A program made the position numbers and the translations under genes. DNA of 64,000 nucleotides. Source: Actinomycetospora sp. NBRC 106378 (GTDB lineage Bacteria > Actinomycetota > Actinomycetes > Mycobacteriales > Pseudonocardiaceae). Where the stretch lies: the NCBI RefSeq assembly GCF_030269685.1, contig NZ_BSTT01000001.1:372001-436000 (forward strand), given 5' to 3'. This document shows, piece by piece, positions 16,486 through 26,025 of this stretch (positions are counted from its first letter, which is position 1; every line of letters starts with the position of its first letter). A model generated the notes under the pieces. The model saw nothing but the letters and a program-made list of their open reading frames with translations. It was not told where the DNA came from and did no database searches.

Positions 16486-17619
16486 TCAGCGCCGGACCGA
16501 GAGCCCGACCCGCTGGAACTCCTTGAGGTCGGAGTAGCCGGTCTTCGCCATCGCCCGGCGCAGCGCCCCGAACAGGTTGACGGTGCCGTCGGCCTGGGGC
16601 GCCGGGCCGCGCAGCACCGCCGCGAGGTCGCAGCCGCGCTGCGAGACCCCGACCACCGACGAGCGGGGCAGGTTCGGGTGCGCGGCAGCAGAGGTCCAGT
16701 ACCAGCCGCCGCCCGGCGCCTCGTCGGCGGCGGCGAGCTGCTCGCCGAGCATCACCGCGTCGGCTCCGCACGCGATCGCCTTGGCCATGTCGCCCGAGGT
16801 CGCCATCCCGCCGTCGGCGATGACGTGGACGTAGCGCCCGCCGGTCTCGTCCAGGTAGTCCCGGCGCGCGGCAGCCGCGTCGACCAGCGCCGTCGCCATG
16901 GGGACCCCGATGCCGAGCACCGCGTCGGTGGAGGTCGAGGACGCCTGGCCGTAGCCCACGATCACGCCCGCCGCGCCGGTGCGCATCAGGTGCATCGCGG
17001 TGCGGTAGTCGCCCACGCCGCCCGCGACGACGGGGATGTCGAGCGAGTCGATGAAGTCCTCGAGGTCGAGCGGGCCGTCGCTCTCGTCCTCGCCGCCGAC
17101 GTGCTCGGCGGAGATGATCGTCCCCTGCACCACGAGGACCTCCACGCCGGCCTGCAGCAGGGTCGGCGTCAGTTCCCGGGCGTGCTGCGGGCTGACCCGG
17201 GCCGCCAGGGTCACGCCCGATCCGCGCATCTGGGCGAGCGCCTCGGTGAGCAGGTCCGGCTGGATCGGGGCGGCGTGCAGCCGCTGCAGCTCGACGAGCG
17301 CCGCGGCCGGGTCGTCCGCCGCCCGCGCCACGATCTCGGCGAGCGCCTTGTCCGCCTCCGCGTGCCGGGCCCAGAGCCCCTCGGCGTTGAGCACGCCGAG
17401 GCCGCCGAGCTCACCGACGCGCGCCGCCGTGAGGGGCGAGACCACCGCATCCGTCGGGTGGGTGATCAACGGGAGGTCGAAGCGGTAGGCGTCGAGCTGC
17501 CACGCGGTGGACACCGCCGACGACGACCGCGTCCGCCGCGACGGCACGATGTCGAGGTCGTCGAAGGTGTAGCTGCGGTGGGCGCTGCGGCCCCGGCCGA
17601 TCTCGACCTGCTCGCGCAT
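16486..17619 (-). CDS. guaB3: IMP dehydrogenase/GMP reductase family protein GuaB3
   Basis: This 377-residue TIM-barrel protein of the IMPDH/GMPR superfamily lacks the CBS domains. The barrel is recognisable (YTFDDLDIVPSRRT, ADGGMATSGDMAKAIACGADAVMLG). The loop that holds the catalytic Cys in true IMPDH reads GYGQASSTSTDAVLGIG (222-238) with no Cys, as is usual for the actinobacterial GuaB3 group. Its reaction is therefore uncertain. It follows guaB by 17 bases on the same strand, the same order as in mycobacteria, and is probably cotranscribed with it. Confidence 0.9.
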   Translation of the reverse strand: MREQVEIGRGRSAHRSYTFDDLDIVPSRRTRSSSAVSTAWQLDAYRFDLPLITHPTDAVVSPLTAARVGELGGLGVLNAEGLWARHAEADKALAEIVARAADDPAAALVELQRLHAAPIQPDLLTEALAQMRGSGVTLAARVSPQHARELTPTLLQAGVEVLVVQGTIISAEHVGGEDESDGPLDLEDFIDSLDIPVVAGGVGDYRTAMHLMRTGAAGVIVGYGQASSTSTDAVLGIGVPMATALVDAAAARRDYLDETGGRYVHVIADGGMATSGDMAKAIACGADAVMLGEQLAAADEAPGGGWYWTSAAAHPNLPRSSVVGVSQRGCDLAAVLRGPAPQADGTVNLFGALRRAMAKTGYSDLKEFQRVGLSVRR

Positions 17620-17636
17620 GAGCTCTCTCTCGAATC

Positions 17637-19659
<2,023 letters not shown>

Positions 19660-19669
19660 CCCGTTCCTG

Positions 19670-19692
19670 ACGGCGGGGGTTCCGCCCGCCGT
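19670..19692 (+). terminator. Terminator of the DUF5319 gene
   Basis: The hairpin has ACGGCGGG / CCCGCCGT arms and a 7-base loop. A short TTT run follows. It starts 10 bases after the plus-strand stop codon. Confidence 0.65.
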
Positions 19693-19712
19693 TTCCCACT
19701 CCTCCACGAACG

Positions 19713-19754
19713 ACGACGGGCCCGGCTCCCCCGAGGGGGAACCGGGCCCGTCGT
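19713..19754 (-). terminator. Terminator of the sigD-rsdA operon
   Basis: The 20-base arms (19713-19732 and 19735-19754) pair with a single mismatch. The hairpin starts 10 bases past the rsdA stop. It is long and GC-rich without a U-tract. Confidence 0.75.
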
Positions 19755-19764
19755 CCGTGTGGTG

Positions 19765-20625
19765 TCAGTTGCCGCCCGCCGGGGCCACCGTGGTGGTGGT
19801 CGTCGGCGCCGGGGACGGCGGGGTCGCCGCGCGCTCCTGGGTGGTCGACTGCTCCGGCGAGGTCGCCGTGCCTTCCGGCGCGGGACTCGTGTCGGTCGTC
19901 GCCTCCGCGGACTGCTGCTTCTGCTTCGATCCCTCCGGCGACGCCGGAGCCGGCGACTCCGGCCCGCTGCCGCCGGCCGACGGCTCGCTCGGAGCGGTGG
20001 GGTCGAGCGACTTCAGCGCGTCCTGGCGCTGCTGCACGAGCGGCGGCTGGTCCTCGGGCTGGACGGCCTGGATCTGCCCCTGCACGGTCTGCAGCAGCGA
20101 CTGCGCCGTGGCGCGGTCACCCCGGGCGATCGCCTTGTTCGCCTCGACGATCGTGTTCCGGGCCTGCTCGGCCTTGACCACGTTGTCGGCGTGCGAGGAG
20201 AAGAAGACCTTCGTCAGCCCGAACATGGCGTCGCCGGGCTGCGCGGAGTGGATGGCCACGGTGAAGCCGGAGAGCGCGACCGCGATGGCGGCGGCCGCCA
20301 CGGCGAACGGCATGCGTCGCCGGGCGCGACTGGCGCGCCGGTCACGTGCGGCGTGGCCGGCCTCGACGGCGTCGGCCGCCTCGTCGAGGGACACCAGCTC
20401 CGGCATGGGCTCGGCCTCGATGTCGGCCTTCCATGCGGCGAGGATCGCGGCCAGATGGTCGTCGTCCTGCCCGGGACGCCCGAAGACGTCCCCAGTACCC
20501 ACCCCGCCACTGACCGCCCCGCCGGCGATCGCGTCGAGCAGGGCGTCGTCGGCCCGGACGGCGGCGAGGTCCACCGGCCCGTCGACCAGATCGTCACCCG
20601 CACCGAACGCGCGGTGACCACCCAC
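19765..20625 (-). CDS. rsdA: Anti-sigma-D factor RsdA
   Basis: This 286-residue single-pass membrane anti-sigma factor has a cytosolic N-terminal part. There the DHLAAILAAWKADIE and PELVSLDEA region (about 55-85) resembles the SigD-binding element. A transmembrane helix lies at about 105-125 (FAVAAAAIAVALSGF), and the extracytoplasmic tail is Thr/Pro/Ser/Gln-rich. In mycobacteria RsdA holds SigD until regulated proteolysis removes it. The GTG start directly follows the sigD stop with no spacer, so translation is coupled. Confidence 0.9.
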   Translation of the reverse strand: MGGHRAFGAGDDLVDGPVDLAAVRADDALLDAIAGGAVSGGVGTGDVFGRPGQDDDHLAAILAAWKADIEAEPMPELVSLDEAADAVEAGHAARDRRASRARRRMPFAVAAAAIAVALSGFTVAIHSAQPGDAMFGLTKVFFSSHADNVVKAEQARNTIVEANKAIARGDRATAQSLLQTVQGQIQAVQPEDQPPLVQQRQDALKSLDPTAPSEPSAGGSGPESPAPASPEGSKQKQQSAEATTDTSPAPEGTATSPEQSTTQERAATPPSPAPTTTTTVAPAGGN

Positions 20626-21204
20626 CTAACTCACCTCTTCCGAGATCGCGGACACGGCGGTCCGCAGCTTCGACAGTGCGCGGTGCTGTGCCACCCGGAC
20701 CGCCCCGGGCGTGGATTCGACCGCTTCTGCGGTCTCCTCCGCCGAGAGACCAACGACGACACGCAGCACGAGGATTTCCCTCTGTTTGGGCGGCAGCGTG
20801 TCGAGCAGTTGACCCATCTGGACGGAGAGAGCACCGTTCATCGCGCGCTGCTCCGGACCGTCGTACGGGTCCAGTTCCTCGGGCAGCTCGGAGACGGGTT
20901 CGGATCGGTTCCGCGCCACCGAGCGATGGGCGTCGACCACCTTGTGCGCCGCGATCCCGTAGACGAAGGCGAGGAACGGGCGGCCCTGGTCCCGGTAGCC
21001 GGGCAGTGCGGTCAGCACGGCGAGGCACACCTCCTGGGCCACGTCGTCGGCCGAGACCGACGACCGTTCCTGCCGGCCGATCCTCGCGCGGCAGTAGCGC
21101 ACGACGAGCGGACGGATGATCGCGAGGACACGATTGAGAGCCGAGCGGTCGCCGTCGTTGGCGGCGGCCACCAGCCTCTCGAGGTCGTTCCCTGACTCGG
21201 TCAT
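20626..21204 (-). CDS. sigD: ECF-type RNA polymerase sigma factor SigD
   Basis: This is a 192-residue extracytoplasmic-function sigma factor. Sigma-70 region 2 (about 25-95) has DDVAQEVCLAVL and FLAFVYGIAAHKVVDAHR. Region 4 (about 130-185) has LPPKQREILVLRVVVGLS and TPGAVRVAQHRALSKLR. Gene order (sigD-rsdA opposite DUF5319-guaB) identifies it as the SigD orthologue. The ATG has GGGGAGCG upstream. The preceding 404 bases contain no convincing gene and may hold its promoter. Confidence 0.93.
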   Translation of the reverse strand: MTESGNDLERLVAAANDGDRSALNRVLAIIRPLVVRYCRARIGRQERSSVSADDVAQEVCLAVLTALPGYRDQGRPFLAFVYGIAAHKVVDAHRSVARNRSEPVSELPEELDPYDGPEQRAMNGALSVQMGQLLDTLPPKQREILVLRVVVGLSAEETAEAVESTPGAVRVAQHRALSKLRTAVSAISEEVS

Positions 21205-21608
21205 CGCTCCCCGTGGCCCCGGCGTTACGCGCGGCGGTGTGACCCGCAGGTCCACCTCGGTCCGCCGGGCCGCTTCGTGCACGGTAGGAACCGACGCGTT
21301 CGTCGTCCCGGAGGGGTCACCGTACCGTCCCCCCGGACGGCCCGCGCCATGTCCTGCGGACGGGTTCCCCCGATCCGGCACCCGCCACCGGTCCGCCGCG
21401 CGATGGGATGCACGCGGAGTGCCGATCGGCGGAGTCGGCACGTCGTCGGAGGCAGGCGGAGGACCCCCGACCGGGGGAATCGGCGAGCCCACCGGCGGGC
21501 TGAGCGGCGGCTGCCCTGCCGGCGGGTACGTCGGCGGGGACGCGGGATACGCCCCGGTCCCGGTCGCGGCGTCGGGCCGGCCGGGATGGACGGGACGGGG
21601 CCGCGCGG
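21205..21608. other. 404-bp region without a convincing gene
   Basis: This stretch separates sigD from the LuxR-type regulator, both on the minus strand. The sigD frame stays open through it and would encode a Pro/Gly/Thr-rich peptide (PPVGSPIPPVGG-like). Third-position GC there is lower than in neighbouring genes and no good start with a ribosome site is visible. It probably contains the sigD promoter. Confidence 0.4.
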
Positions 21609-22205
21609 TCAGGAGACCAGACCCCGACGGAAGCCGTGCGCCACGGCCTGCGCACGGTCGCGGACGCCGAGCTTGCGGAAGAGCCGGCGCGCGTGGGTCT
21701 TCACCGTGTCCTCGGACAGGTAGAGCTCGCGGCCGATCTGGCCGTTGCTCTTGCCCTGGGCCATCCCGCGCAGCACCTGCAGCTCGCGCTCGGTGAGCTG
21801 CACCCCGGTGTCGGAGGGCGTGCGCGGGGCCGGCACGGAGGTACTGGCGAGGGTGTGGGCGAGGGCGGCGACCAGCTCGGGCCGGGAGGCGTCCCACCGC
21901 AGGTAGCCGCGGGCGCCGCCCGCGATCGCGGCGGCGATGCTGCCGGAGTCGTCCGGGGCACCGAACACGATGACGTTCGCCTGCGGGTGCGCGGCGACGA
22001 GCCGTCGGGTCGCCTCGACCCCGGTGGGCACGGCGCGCTGGGTCCCCACGAGGACGACGTCGACGCTCTGCCGGGAGAAGCGGGTGAGCAGCTCGTCGCC
22101 GTGGGCGACGCAGTCGATGCGGTGGACGCCGGGCACGGCCGACATGACGCGGGTCAGGCCCTCACGCACGCTGCGGCGGTCGTCGCAGATCAGGACCGTC
22201 GTCAC
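21609..22205 (-). CDS. Atypical response regulator, receiver-like domain plus LuxR/NarL helix-turn-helix
   Basis: This 198-residue protein has an N-terminal receiver fold (TTVLICDDRRSVREGL, residues 2-17) that keeps the acidic pair at 8-9. The position of the phosphoacceptor Asp after VDVVLV is Gly54, and the usual Thr/Ser and Lys positions are also changed (VIVFGAPDD, GYLRWDA). The C terminus (about 135-198) is a classical LuxR domain, LTERELQVLRGMAQGKSN and LSEDTVKTHARRLFRKLG. It is therefore likely a phosphorylation-independent regulator. The GTG start at 22205 has GGAGGA 6 bases upstream. It lies between sigD and divergent whiB. Confidence 0.9.
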   Translation of the reverse strand: MTTVLICDDRRSVREGLTRVMSAVPGVHRIDCVAHGDELLTRFSRQSVDVVLVGTQRAVPTGVEATRRLVAAHPQANVIVFGAPDDSGSIAAAIAGGARGYLRWDASRPELVAALAHTLASTSVPAPRTPSDTGVQLTERELQVLRGMAQGKSNGQIGRELYLSEDTVKTHARRLFRKLGVRDRAQAVAHGFRRGLVS

Positions 22206-22823
22206 GGAAGTTCCTCCCTGCAGCGTTCCTGCAGTCGCTTGGCGGGCACTACCGGTCATCGGCGCGCCGCCGCCCCGGCTTGAGTCGGATCCGCGGTTTT
22301 CCCGCGCCGGATCGACGACCGGTGCCATACCTGCTCCTCATCCGGTGATCCTGCGGCGACCGGACGACGTACCGCGCCGTACGACGTGGATGCCACCGGA
22401 CCCCTCTCCCCTGTCAACGCGGCCGGGGGCGACCGGTCACGGCCACCCCCGCGTTCCCCCGCCGTATCCACCACCCACACGGAGCACCGGACACGGAGTG
22501 CTCAGGGAATGATCACGGATGGTGGTCGTTTCGGCAAGTCTTGTCACGCACCGGATTCGTTGACCGGTCTCGCTCGCGCGGTGTGTCGCGCATCTGGACG
22601 ACCGACGGTCGATCGCGGAGGGGGTGATGGCTCACAACCGGATGTCTTGTCCGGGCCAGTACGACGGTCATAGGGTCGGTGCACGGTCGCCCTGCGCGCG
22701 ATCGCAGGCACGGACGGTGACGAATCGGCCGGGCCCACCCTTCGTGGTGGAGGCGTCGTCGGGCTTGTACACCTCAGAGCCCGGCGTGGCCGCCACCCGC
22801 GTCAGGACGAGGAGGTGGTCGAG
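22206..22823. other. 618-bp divergent intergenic region between the response regulator and whiB
   Basis: I see no gene in it. It is noticeably less GC-rich than its surroundings near 22500-22700. It contains a candidate whiB promoter at 22647-22676 and leaves a leader of about 140 bases before the whiB start. A further TTGACC box lies near 22559. Long regulated leaders are common for whiB genes. Confidence 0.6.
22647..22676 (+). promoter_or_regulatory. Candidate whiB promoter
   Basis: TTGTCC (22647-22652) is separated by 18 bases from TAGGGT (22671-22676), a good actinobacterial -10. It lies about 147 bases upstream of the whiB start. Confidence 0.45.
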
Positions 22824-23123
22824 ATGGCCGACGTCCGTCGACTCCCCGGCCCCAACGCCGATCTCTGGGACTGGCAGCTGCACGCCGCCTGCCGCGGCAT
22901 GGACAGTGCGTTCTTCTTCCACCCCGACGGCGAGCGCGGTCCCGCCCGCGCGAGCCGGGAGCGTCGCGCGAAGGCGGTGTGCGAGGGCTGTCCGGTGATG
23001 GAGCCGTGCCGTCGGCACGCACTCGCCGCGGGAGAGCCCTACGGCATCTGGGGCGGACTCTCGGAGTCCGAGCGCACCGGGTCCCGCTCACGGGGCCGGG
23101 TGCAGGACATCGTCATCCGCTGA
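22824..23123 (+). CDS. whiB3: WhiB family redox-sensing transcriptional regulator (WhiB3-like)
   Basis: This is a 99-residue iron-sulfur regulator. Four Cys ligands for a [4Fe-4S] cluster lie at 23, 53, 56 and 62 (ACRG, CEGCPVMEPC), followed by the beta-turn GIWGGLSESER (about 74-84) that contacts the sigma factor. The N-terminal PGPNADLWDWQLH and the neighbourhood (sigD upstream, groEL-groES downstream) match WhiB3. That protein senses NO/O2 and redox state through region 4 of the housekeeping sigma factor. ATG at 22824 was chosen because GGAGG sits 8 bases upstream; a GTG at 22815 would overlap it. Confidence 0.93.
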   Translation: MADVRRLPGPNADLWDWQLHAACRGMDSAFFFHPDGERGPARASRERRAKAVCEGCPVMEPCRRHALAAGEPYGIWGGLSESERTGSRSRGRVQDIVIR

Positions 23124-23155
23124 GGACGGCGGGTCCGCCCGCCCGGTCACGAACG

Positions 23156-23196
23156 AACGGCACTCCCGCAGCATCCTCGTACGCGGGAGTGCCGTT
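23156..23196. terminator. 14-bp inverted repeat between whiB and groEL
   Basis: AACGGCACTCCCGC (23156-23169) pairs perfectly with GCGGGAGTGCCGTT (23183-23196) around a 13-base loop. Flanking GAACG/CGTTC bases nearly extend the stem. It probably terminates whiB. The GGCACTCCCGC type sequence also resembles dispersed palindromes of this bacterial group. Confidence 0.6.
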
Positions 23197-23220
23197 CCTT
23201 CGTTCCGCCCCACGGACACG

Positions 23221-23262
23221 GAACGGCCCGGCCGCCCCCGCGAGGGGGCGACCGGGCCGTTC
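23221..23262 (-). terminator. groESL operon terminator
   Basis: The 19-base arms (23221-23239 and 23244-23262) have one mismatch and a 4-base loop. The hairpin is 24 bases past the groEL stop. Confidence 0.75.
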
Positions 23263-23285
23263 GTCGTTCCCGACGTCAGCCGGAC

Positions 23286-24914
23286 TCAGTGTCCGTGGCC
23301 GTGCCCGTGGCCGTGGCCACCGGCGGCGGCGGGCGCCTCCTCCTCGGGCTTGTCGACGACCGCGGACTCGGTCGTCAGCACCATGCGCGCGATCGAGACC
23401 GCGTTCTCCAGGGCGGAGCGCGTGACCTTGACCGGGTCGATGATGCCGGCGGCCATGAGGTCGCCGTAGGTCTCGCTCGCGGCGTCGTAGCCGGTCTCCC
23501 AGCCGCCGGCGGCGACCTTGGCCGCCACCACGGCGCCCTCGAGCCCCGCGTTGGCCGCGATGGCCTTCAGCGGCGCCGAGAGGGCACGACGCACGAGCGC
23601 GACGCCCGTGGCCTCGTCCCCGGTACGGCCGAGGCCGCCCTCGAGCTCCGCCGACGCGTGCAGCAGGGCCGCACCGCCGCCGGGCACGATGCCCTCCTCG
23701 ACCGCGGCCCGGGTCGCCGCCACCGCGTCCTCGATGCGGTGCTTGCGCTCCTTGAGCTCGGTCTCGGTGGCCGCGCCGACCTTGATGACCGCGACGCCGC
23801 CGGCGAGCTTCGCCAGCCGCTCCTGCAGCTTCTCGCGGTCCCAGTCGGAGTCGGTCTCCTCGATCTCGCGACGGATCGTCGCCACGCGGCCCTGCACGGC
23901 GGCCTTGTCGCCCCCGCCCTCGACCAGCGTGGTGGCGTCCTTGGTGACCACGGCACGCCGGACGGTGCCCAGCGCGTCGAGGCCGGCCTCGGAGAGCTTG
24001 AGACCGATCTCGGGGTTGATCACCGTCGCGCCGGTGGCGGCCGCGAGGTCGTCGAGGAACGCCTTGCGGCGGTCCCCGAAGAAGGGCGCCTTGACCGCGC
24101 AGATGCGCAGCGTCTTGCGGATGGCGTTGACGACGATGGTCGACAGCGCCTCGCCCTCGAGGTCCTCCGCCACGATCAGCAGCGGCTTGCCGGACTCGAC
24201 GACCTTCTCCAGCAGCGGGAGGAGCTCCTGGATCGAGGAGATCTTCTCGCGGTGCAGCAGAACGTGCGCGTCCTCCAGCACGGCCTCCATCGACTCGCCG
24301 TCGGTGACGAAGTAGGGCGAGAGGTAGCCCTTGTCGAACTGCAGCCCCTCGGTCACCTCGAGCTCGGTCGCCAGCGTCGAGGACTCCTCGATCGTGATGA
24401 CGCCGTCCTCGCCGACCCGCTCCATGGCCTCGCCGATGAGGTCGCCGATCTCCTGGTCGCGCGAGGCGACCGCACCGACGGCGGCGATGCCGCGCTTGCC
24501 GTCGACCGGGGTGGCCCGCTCGCGCAGCACCTCGGTCACCTTCTCCGCGGCGGCGGCCATGCCGGCGCCGATGCCCATCGGGCTCGCCCCGGCCGCGAGG
24601 TTGCGCAGGCCCTCGGCGACGAGCGCCTGGGCCAGCACCGTGGCCGTCGTCGTGCCGTCACCGGCGACGTCGTTGGTCTTGGTGGCCGCGGTCTTCGCCA
24701 GCTGCACGCCGAGGTTCTCGAACGGGTCGTCGAGCTCGATCTCGCGGGCGATGGTGACACCGTCGTTGGTGATCGTCGGGCCACCGAACTTCTTGTCCAG
24801 CACGACGTGGCGCCCCCGCGGACCGAGGGTCACCTTCACCGCCGCCGCCAGCTGGTCGACGCCGCGCTCGAGGGCACGGCGGGCGGTCTCGTCGAACGTG
24901 ATCTGCTTGGGCAC
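23286..24914 (-). CDS. groEL1: Chaperonin GroEL with histidine-rich C terminus (GroEL1 type)
   Basis: This 542-residue 60 kDa chaperonin subunit has the family's [29 protein letters not shown] (ATP site, about 85-98) and GGGAALLHA motifs. The tail ends in alternating His-Gly (HGHGHGHGH), as in actinobacterial GroEL1, rather than the Gly-Met tail of GroEL2. GroEL1 proteins have specialised roles, and the His tail can bind metal. Another groEL elsewhere in the genome is expected. The GTG start follows groES in one operon under a CIRCE element. Confidence 0.97.
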   Translation of the reverse strand: MPKQITFDETARRALERGVDQLAAAVKVTLGPRGRHVVLDKKFGGPTITNDGVTIAREIELDDPFENLGVQLAKTAATKTNDVAGDGTTTATVLAQALVAEGLRNLAAGASPMGIGAGMAAAAEKVTEVLRERATPVDGKRGIAAVGAVASRDQEIGDLIGEAMERVGEDGVITIEESSTLATELEVTEGLQFDKGYLSPYFVTDGESMEAVLEDAHVLLHREKISSIQELLPLLEKVVESGKPLLIVAEDLEGEALSTIVVNAIRKTLRICAVKAPFFGDRRKAFLDDLAAATGATVINPEIGLKLSEAGLDALGTVRRAVVTKDATTLVEGGGDKAAVQGRVATIRREIEETDSDWDREKLQERLAKLAGGVAVIKVGAATETELKERKHRIEDAVAATRAAVEEGIVPGGGAALLHASAELEGGLGRTGDEATGVALVRRALSAPLKAIAANAGLEGAVVAAKVAAGGWETGYDAASETYGDLMAAGIIDPVKVTRSALENAVSIARMVLTTESAVVDKPEEEAPAAAGGHGHGHGHGH

Positions 24915-25003
24915 TACCTGTCCTTCCTCACTGCGGACACACCACCGCCCCGGGACCCCGGACTGTCGGGATCACCGGGGCGGTGGCGGGAGCCTGCAGC
25001 GCT

Positions 25004-25300
25004 CTAGTTGACGACCGCCAGGACGTCACGCGACGACAGGATCAGGTAGTCCTCGCCGTTGTACTTGACCTCGGTGCCGCCGTACTTCGAGAAGATGACG
25101 ACGTCGCCGACCGCGACGTCGAGCGGGATGCGGTTGCCGTTGTCGTCGACCCGGCCCGGGCCCACCGCGAGGACCTTGCCCTCCTGGGGCTTCTCCTTCG
25201 CGGTGTCCGGGATGACGATGCCGGACGCGGTCGTGGTCTCGGCCTCGGAAGCCTGCACCACGAGCTTGTCCTCGAGCGGCTTGATGTTCACGCTCGCCAC
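25004..25300 (-). CDS. groES: Co-chaperonin GroES
   Basis: This is the 98-residue Cpn10 that caps GroEL. It has the mobile loop [20 protein letters not shown] (about 19-38) and the conserved C-terminal [16 protein letters not shown]. The GTG start has GGAGG 7 bases upstream. It is the first gene of groES-groEL, with a CIRCE/promoter 110 bases upstream. tsaD, which usually precedes groES in related genomes, is absent here. Confidence 0.97.
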   Translation of the reverse strand: MASVNIKPLEDKLVVQASEAETTTASGIVIPDTAKEKPQEGKVLAVGPGRVDDNGNRIPLDVAVGDVVIFSKYGGTEVKYNGEDYLILSSRDVLAVVN

Positions 25301-25409
25301 GGGATGACCTCCACGATCTGGGGTCCAGCTGTACTGGATGGGTGGGGTGACGGCGCCCCGGAATCGACCCGTCGTCGCGGGTGCCGAGCCGGCTCCGGTG
25401 CCGTTCGAT

Positions 25410-25436
25410 TTGGCACTCTACCGCCGCGAGTGCCAA
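25410..25436 (-). promoter_or_regulatory. CIRCE element (HrcA operator) of groES-groEL
   Basis: TTGGCACTC-N9-GAGTGCCAA is a perfect 9-9-9 palindrome, one base off the CIRCE consensus in each arm. A minus-strand promoter overlaps it: -35 TTGATG (25439-25444), 18-base spacer, -10 TAGAGT (25415-25420). HrcA binding would block this promoter until heat shock. The -35 box lies across the rimI stop codon. Confidence 0.93.
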
Positions 25437-25440
25437 TCCA

Positions 25441-26025
25441 TCAACGAGGGTCGTGCGGGTGCGTCGCCGCGCTCCGGCGCATGGTGTGCGCGTCCGCCCC
25501 GCTCGCGTAGTAGCGCCGCCGCGTGCCCACCACCTCGAAGCCCTCGGAGCGGTAGAGCGCCAGCGCGGGCCCGTTGTCGGTGCGCACCTCGAGGTAGGTG
25601 ACCGCACCGATCGCGTCGGCGTGGCCGAGCAACGCGCGCAGCAACCGGCGGCCCACCCCGTGTCCCTGCACCGTCGGGTCCACCCCGATCGTGTGCACCT
25701 CGGCCTCGGCCGGCTCGCGGGAGAAGGCGGGCGCGGGCAGCAGGGCGATCCCGGCGTACCCCACCAGCTCACCGCCGGCGCGGGCGGCGACGTAGGGGTG
25801 CCCGGCGTGCAGCTCCGACCGGAACGCCGCCGCGCTCCACGGGTCGTCGCCCGGGAAGAGCACCGCCTCCAGGTGGGCGCACGCGACCGCGTCGGCGGGG
25901 GTCAGGGCGTCGAGGACGACCTCCCCCCGTGGCAGGAAAGCGTCGTTGCTGCCACCGGACGACAGCAACGACGCTTTCCTGCCATGGGGGTCGGGGTCGT
26001 CGCCGGCGGCCCCCGACCCGGTCAC
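25441..26025 (-). CDS. rimI: Ribosomal-protein-alanine N-acetyltransferase RimI-like GNAT
   Basis: The GNAT acetyltransferase core begins at DALTPADAVACAHLEAVLFPG and has the acetyl-CoA motif VQGHGVGRRLL. It ends with the RimI-typical LEVRTDNGPALALYRSEGFEVVGTRRRYY. RimI acetylates the N terminus of ribosomal protein S18. No ATG lies near the core. The GTG at 26025 overlaps the stop of the upstream hydrolase (GTGA), the usual junction here, and gives 194 residues; a TTG at 25968 preceded by AGGAAAG is an alternative. The extra N-terminal residues are largely encoded by a perfect 22-bp palindrome. Related genomes place tsaE-tsaB before and tsaD after rimI; all three are missing. Confidence 0.85.
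   Translation of the reverse strand: MTGSGAAGDDPDPHGRKASLLSSGGSNDAFLPRGEVVLDALTPADAVACAHLEAVLFPGDDPWSAAAFRSELHAGHPYVAARAGGELVGYAGIALLPAPAFSREPAEAEVHTIGVDPTVQGHGVGRRLLRALLGHADAIGAVTYLEVRTDNGPALALYRSEGFEVVGTRRRYYASGADAHTMRRSAATHPHDPR
25930..25984. repeat. Perfect 22-bp palindromic element inside the 5' end of rimI
   Basis: Arms 25930-25951 and 25963-25984 are exact inverted copies (GGCAGGAAAGCGTCGTTGCTG core) around an 11-base loop. The element is read through in frame by rimI if the GTG at 26025 is used. It sits where tsaE and tsaB would be in related genomes. Confidence 0.85.

Noticed and set aside
22206..22823. Small genes in the whiB upstream region
   Set aside because: Frames there have random codon composition, no good ribosome sites and several TTG/ATG starts without coding bias.
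23286..23325. His-Gly alternating codons at the groEL end as a DNA repeat
   Set aside because: The repeat is explained by the coding of the His-rich GroEL1 tail.
25929..25985. The 22-bp palindrome as a simple transcription terminator
   Set aside because: It lies upstream of and within the rimI frame, after a gene whose stop overlaps the rimI start. Terminating here would block the coupled gene. It remains possible but is less likely than a dispersed palindromic element.
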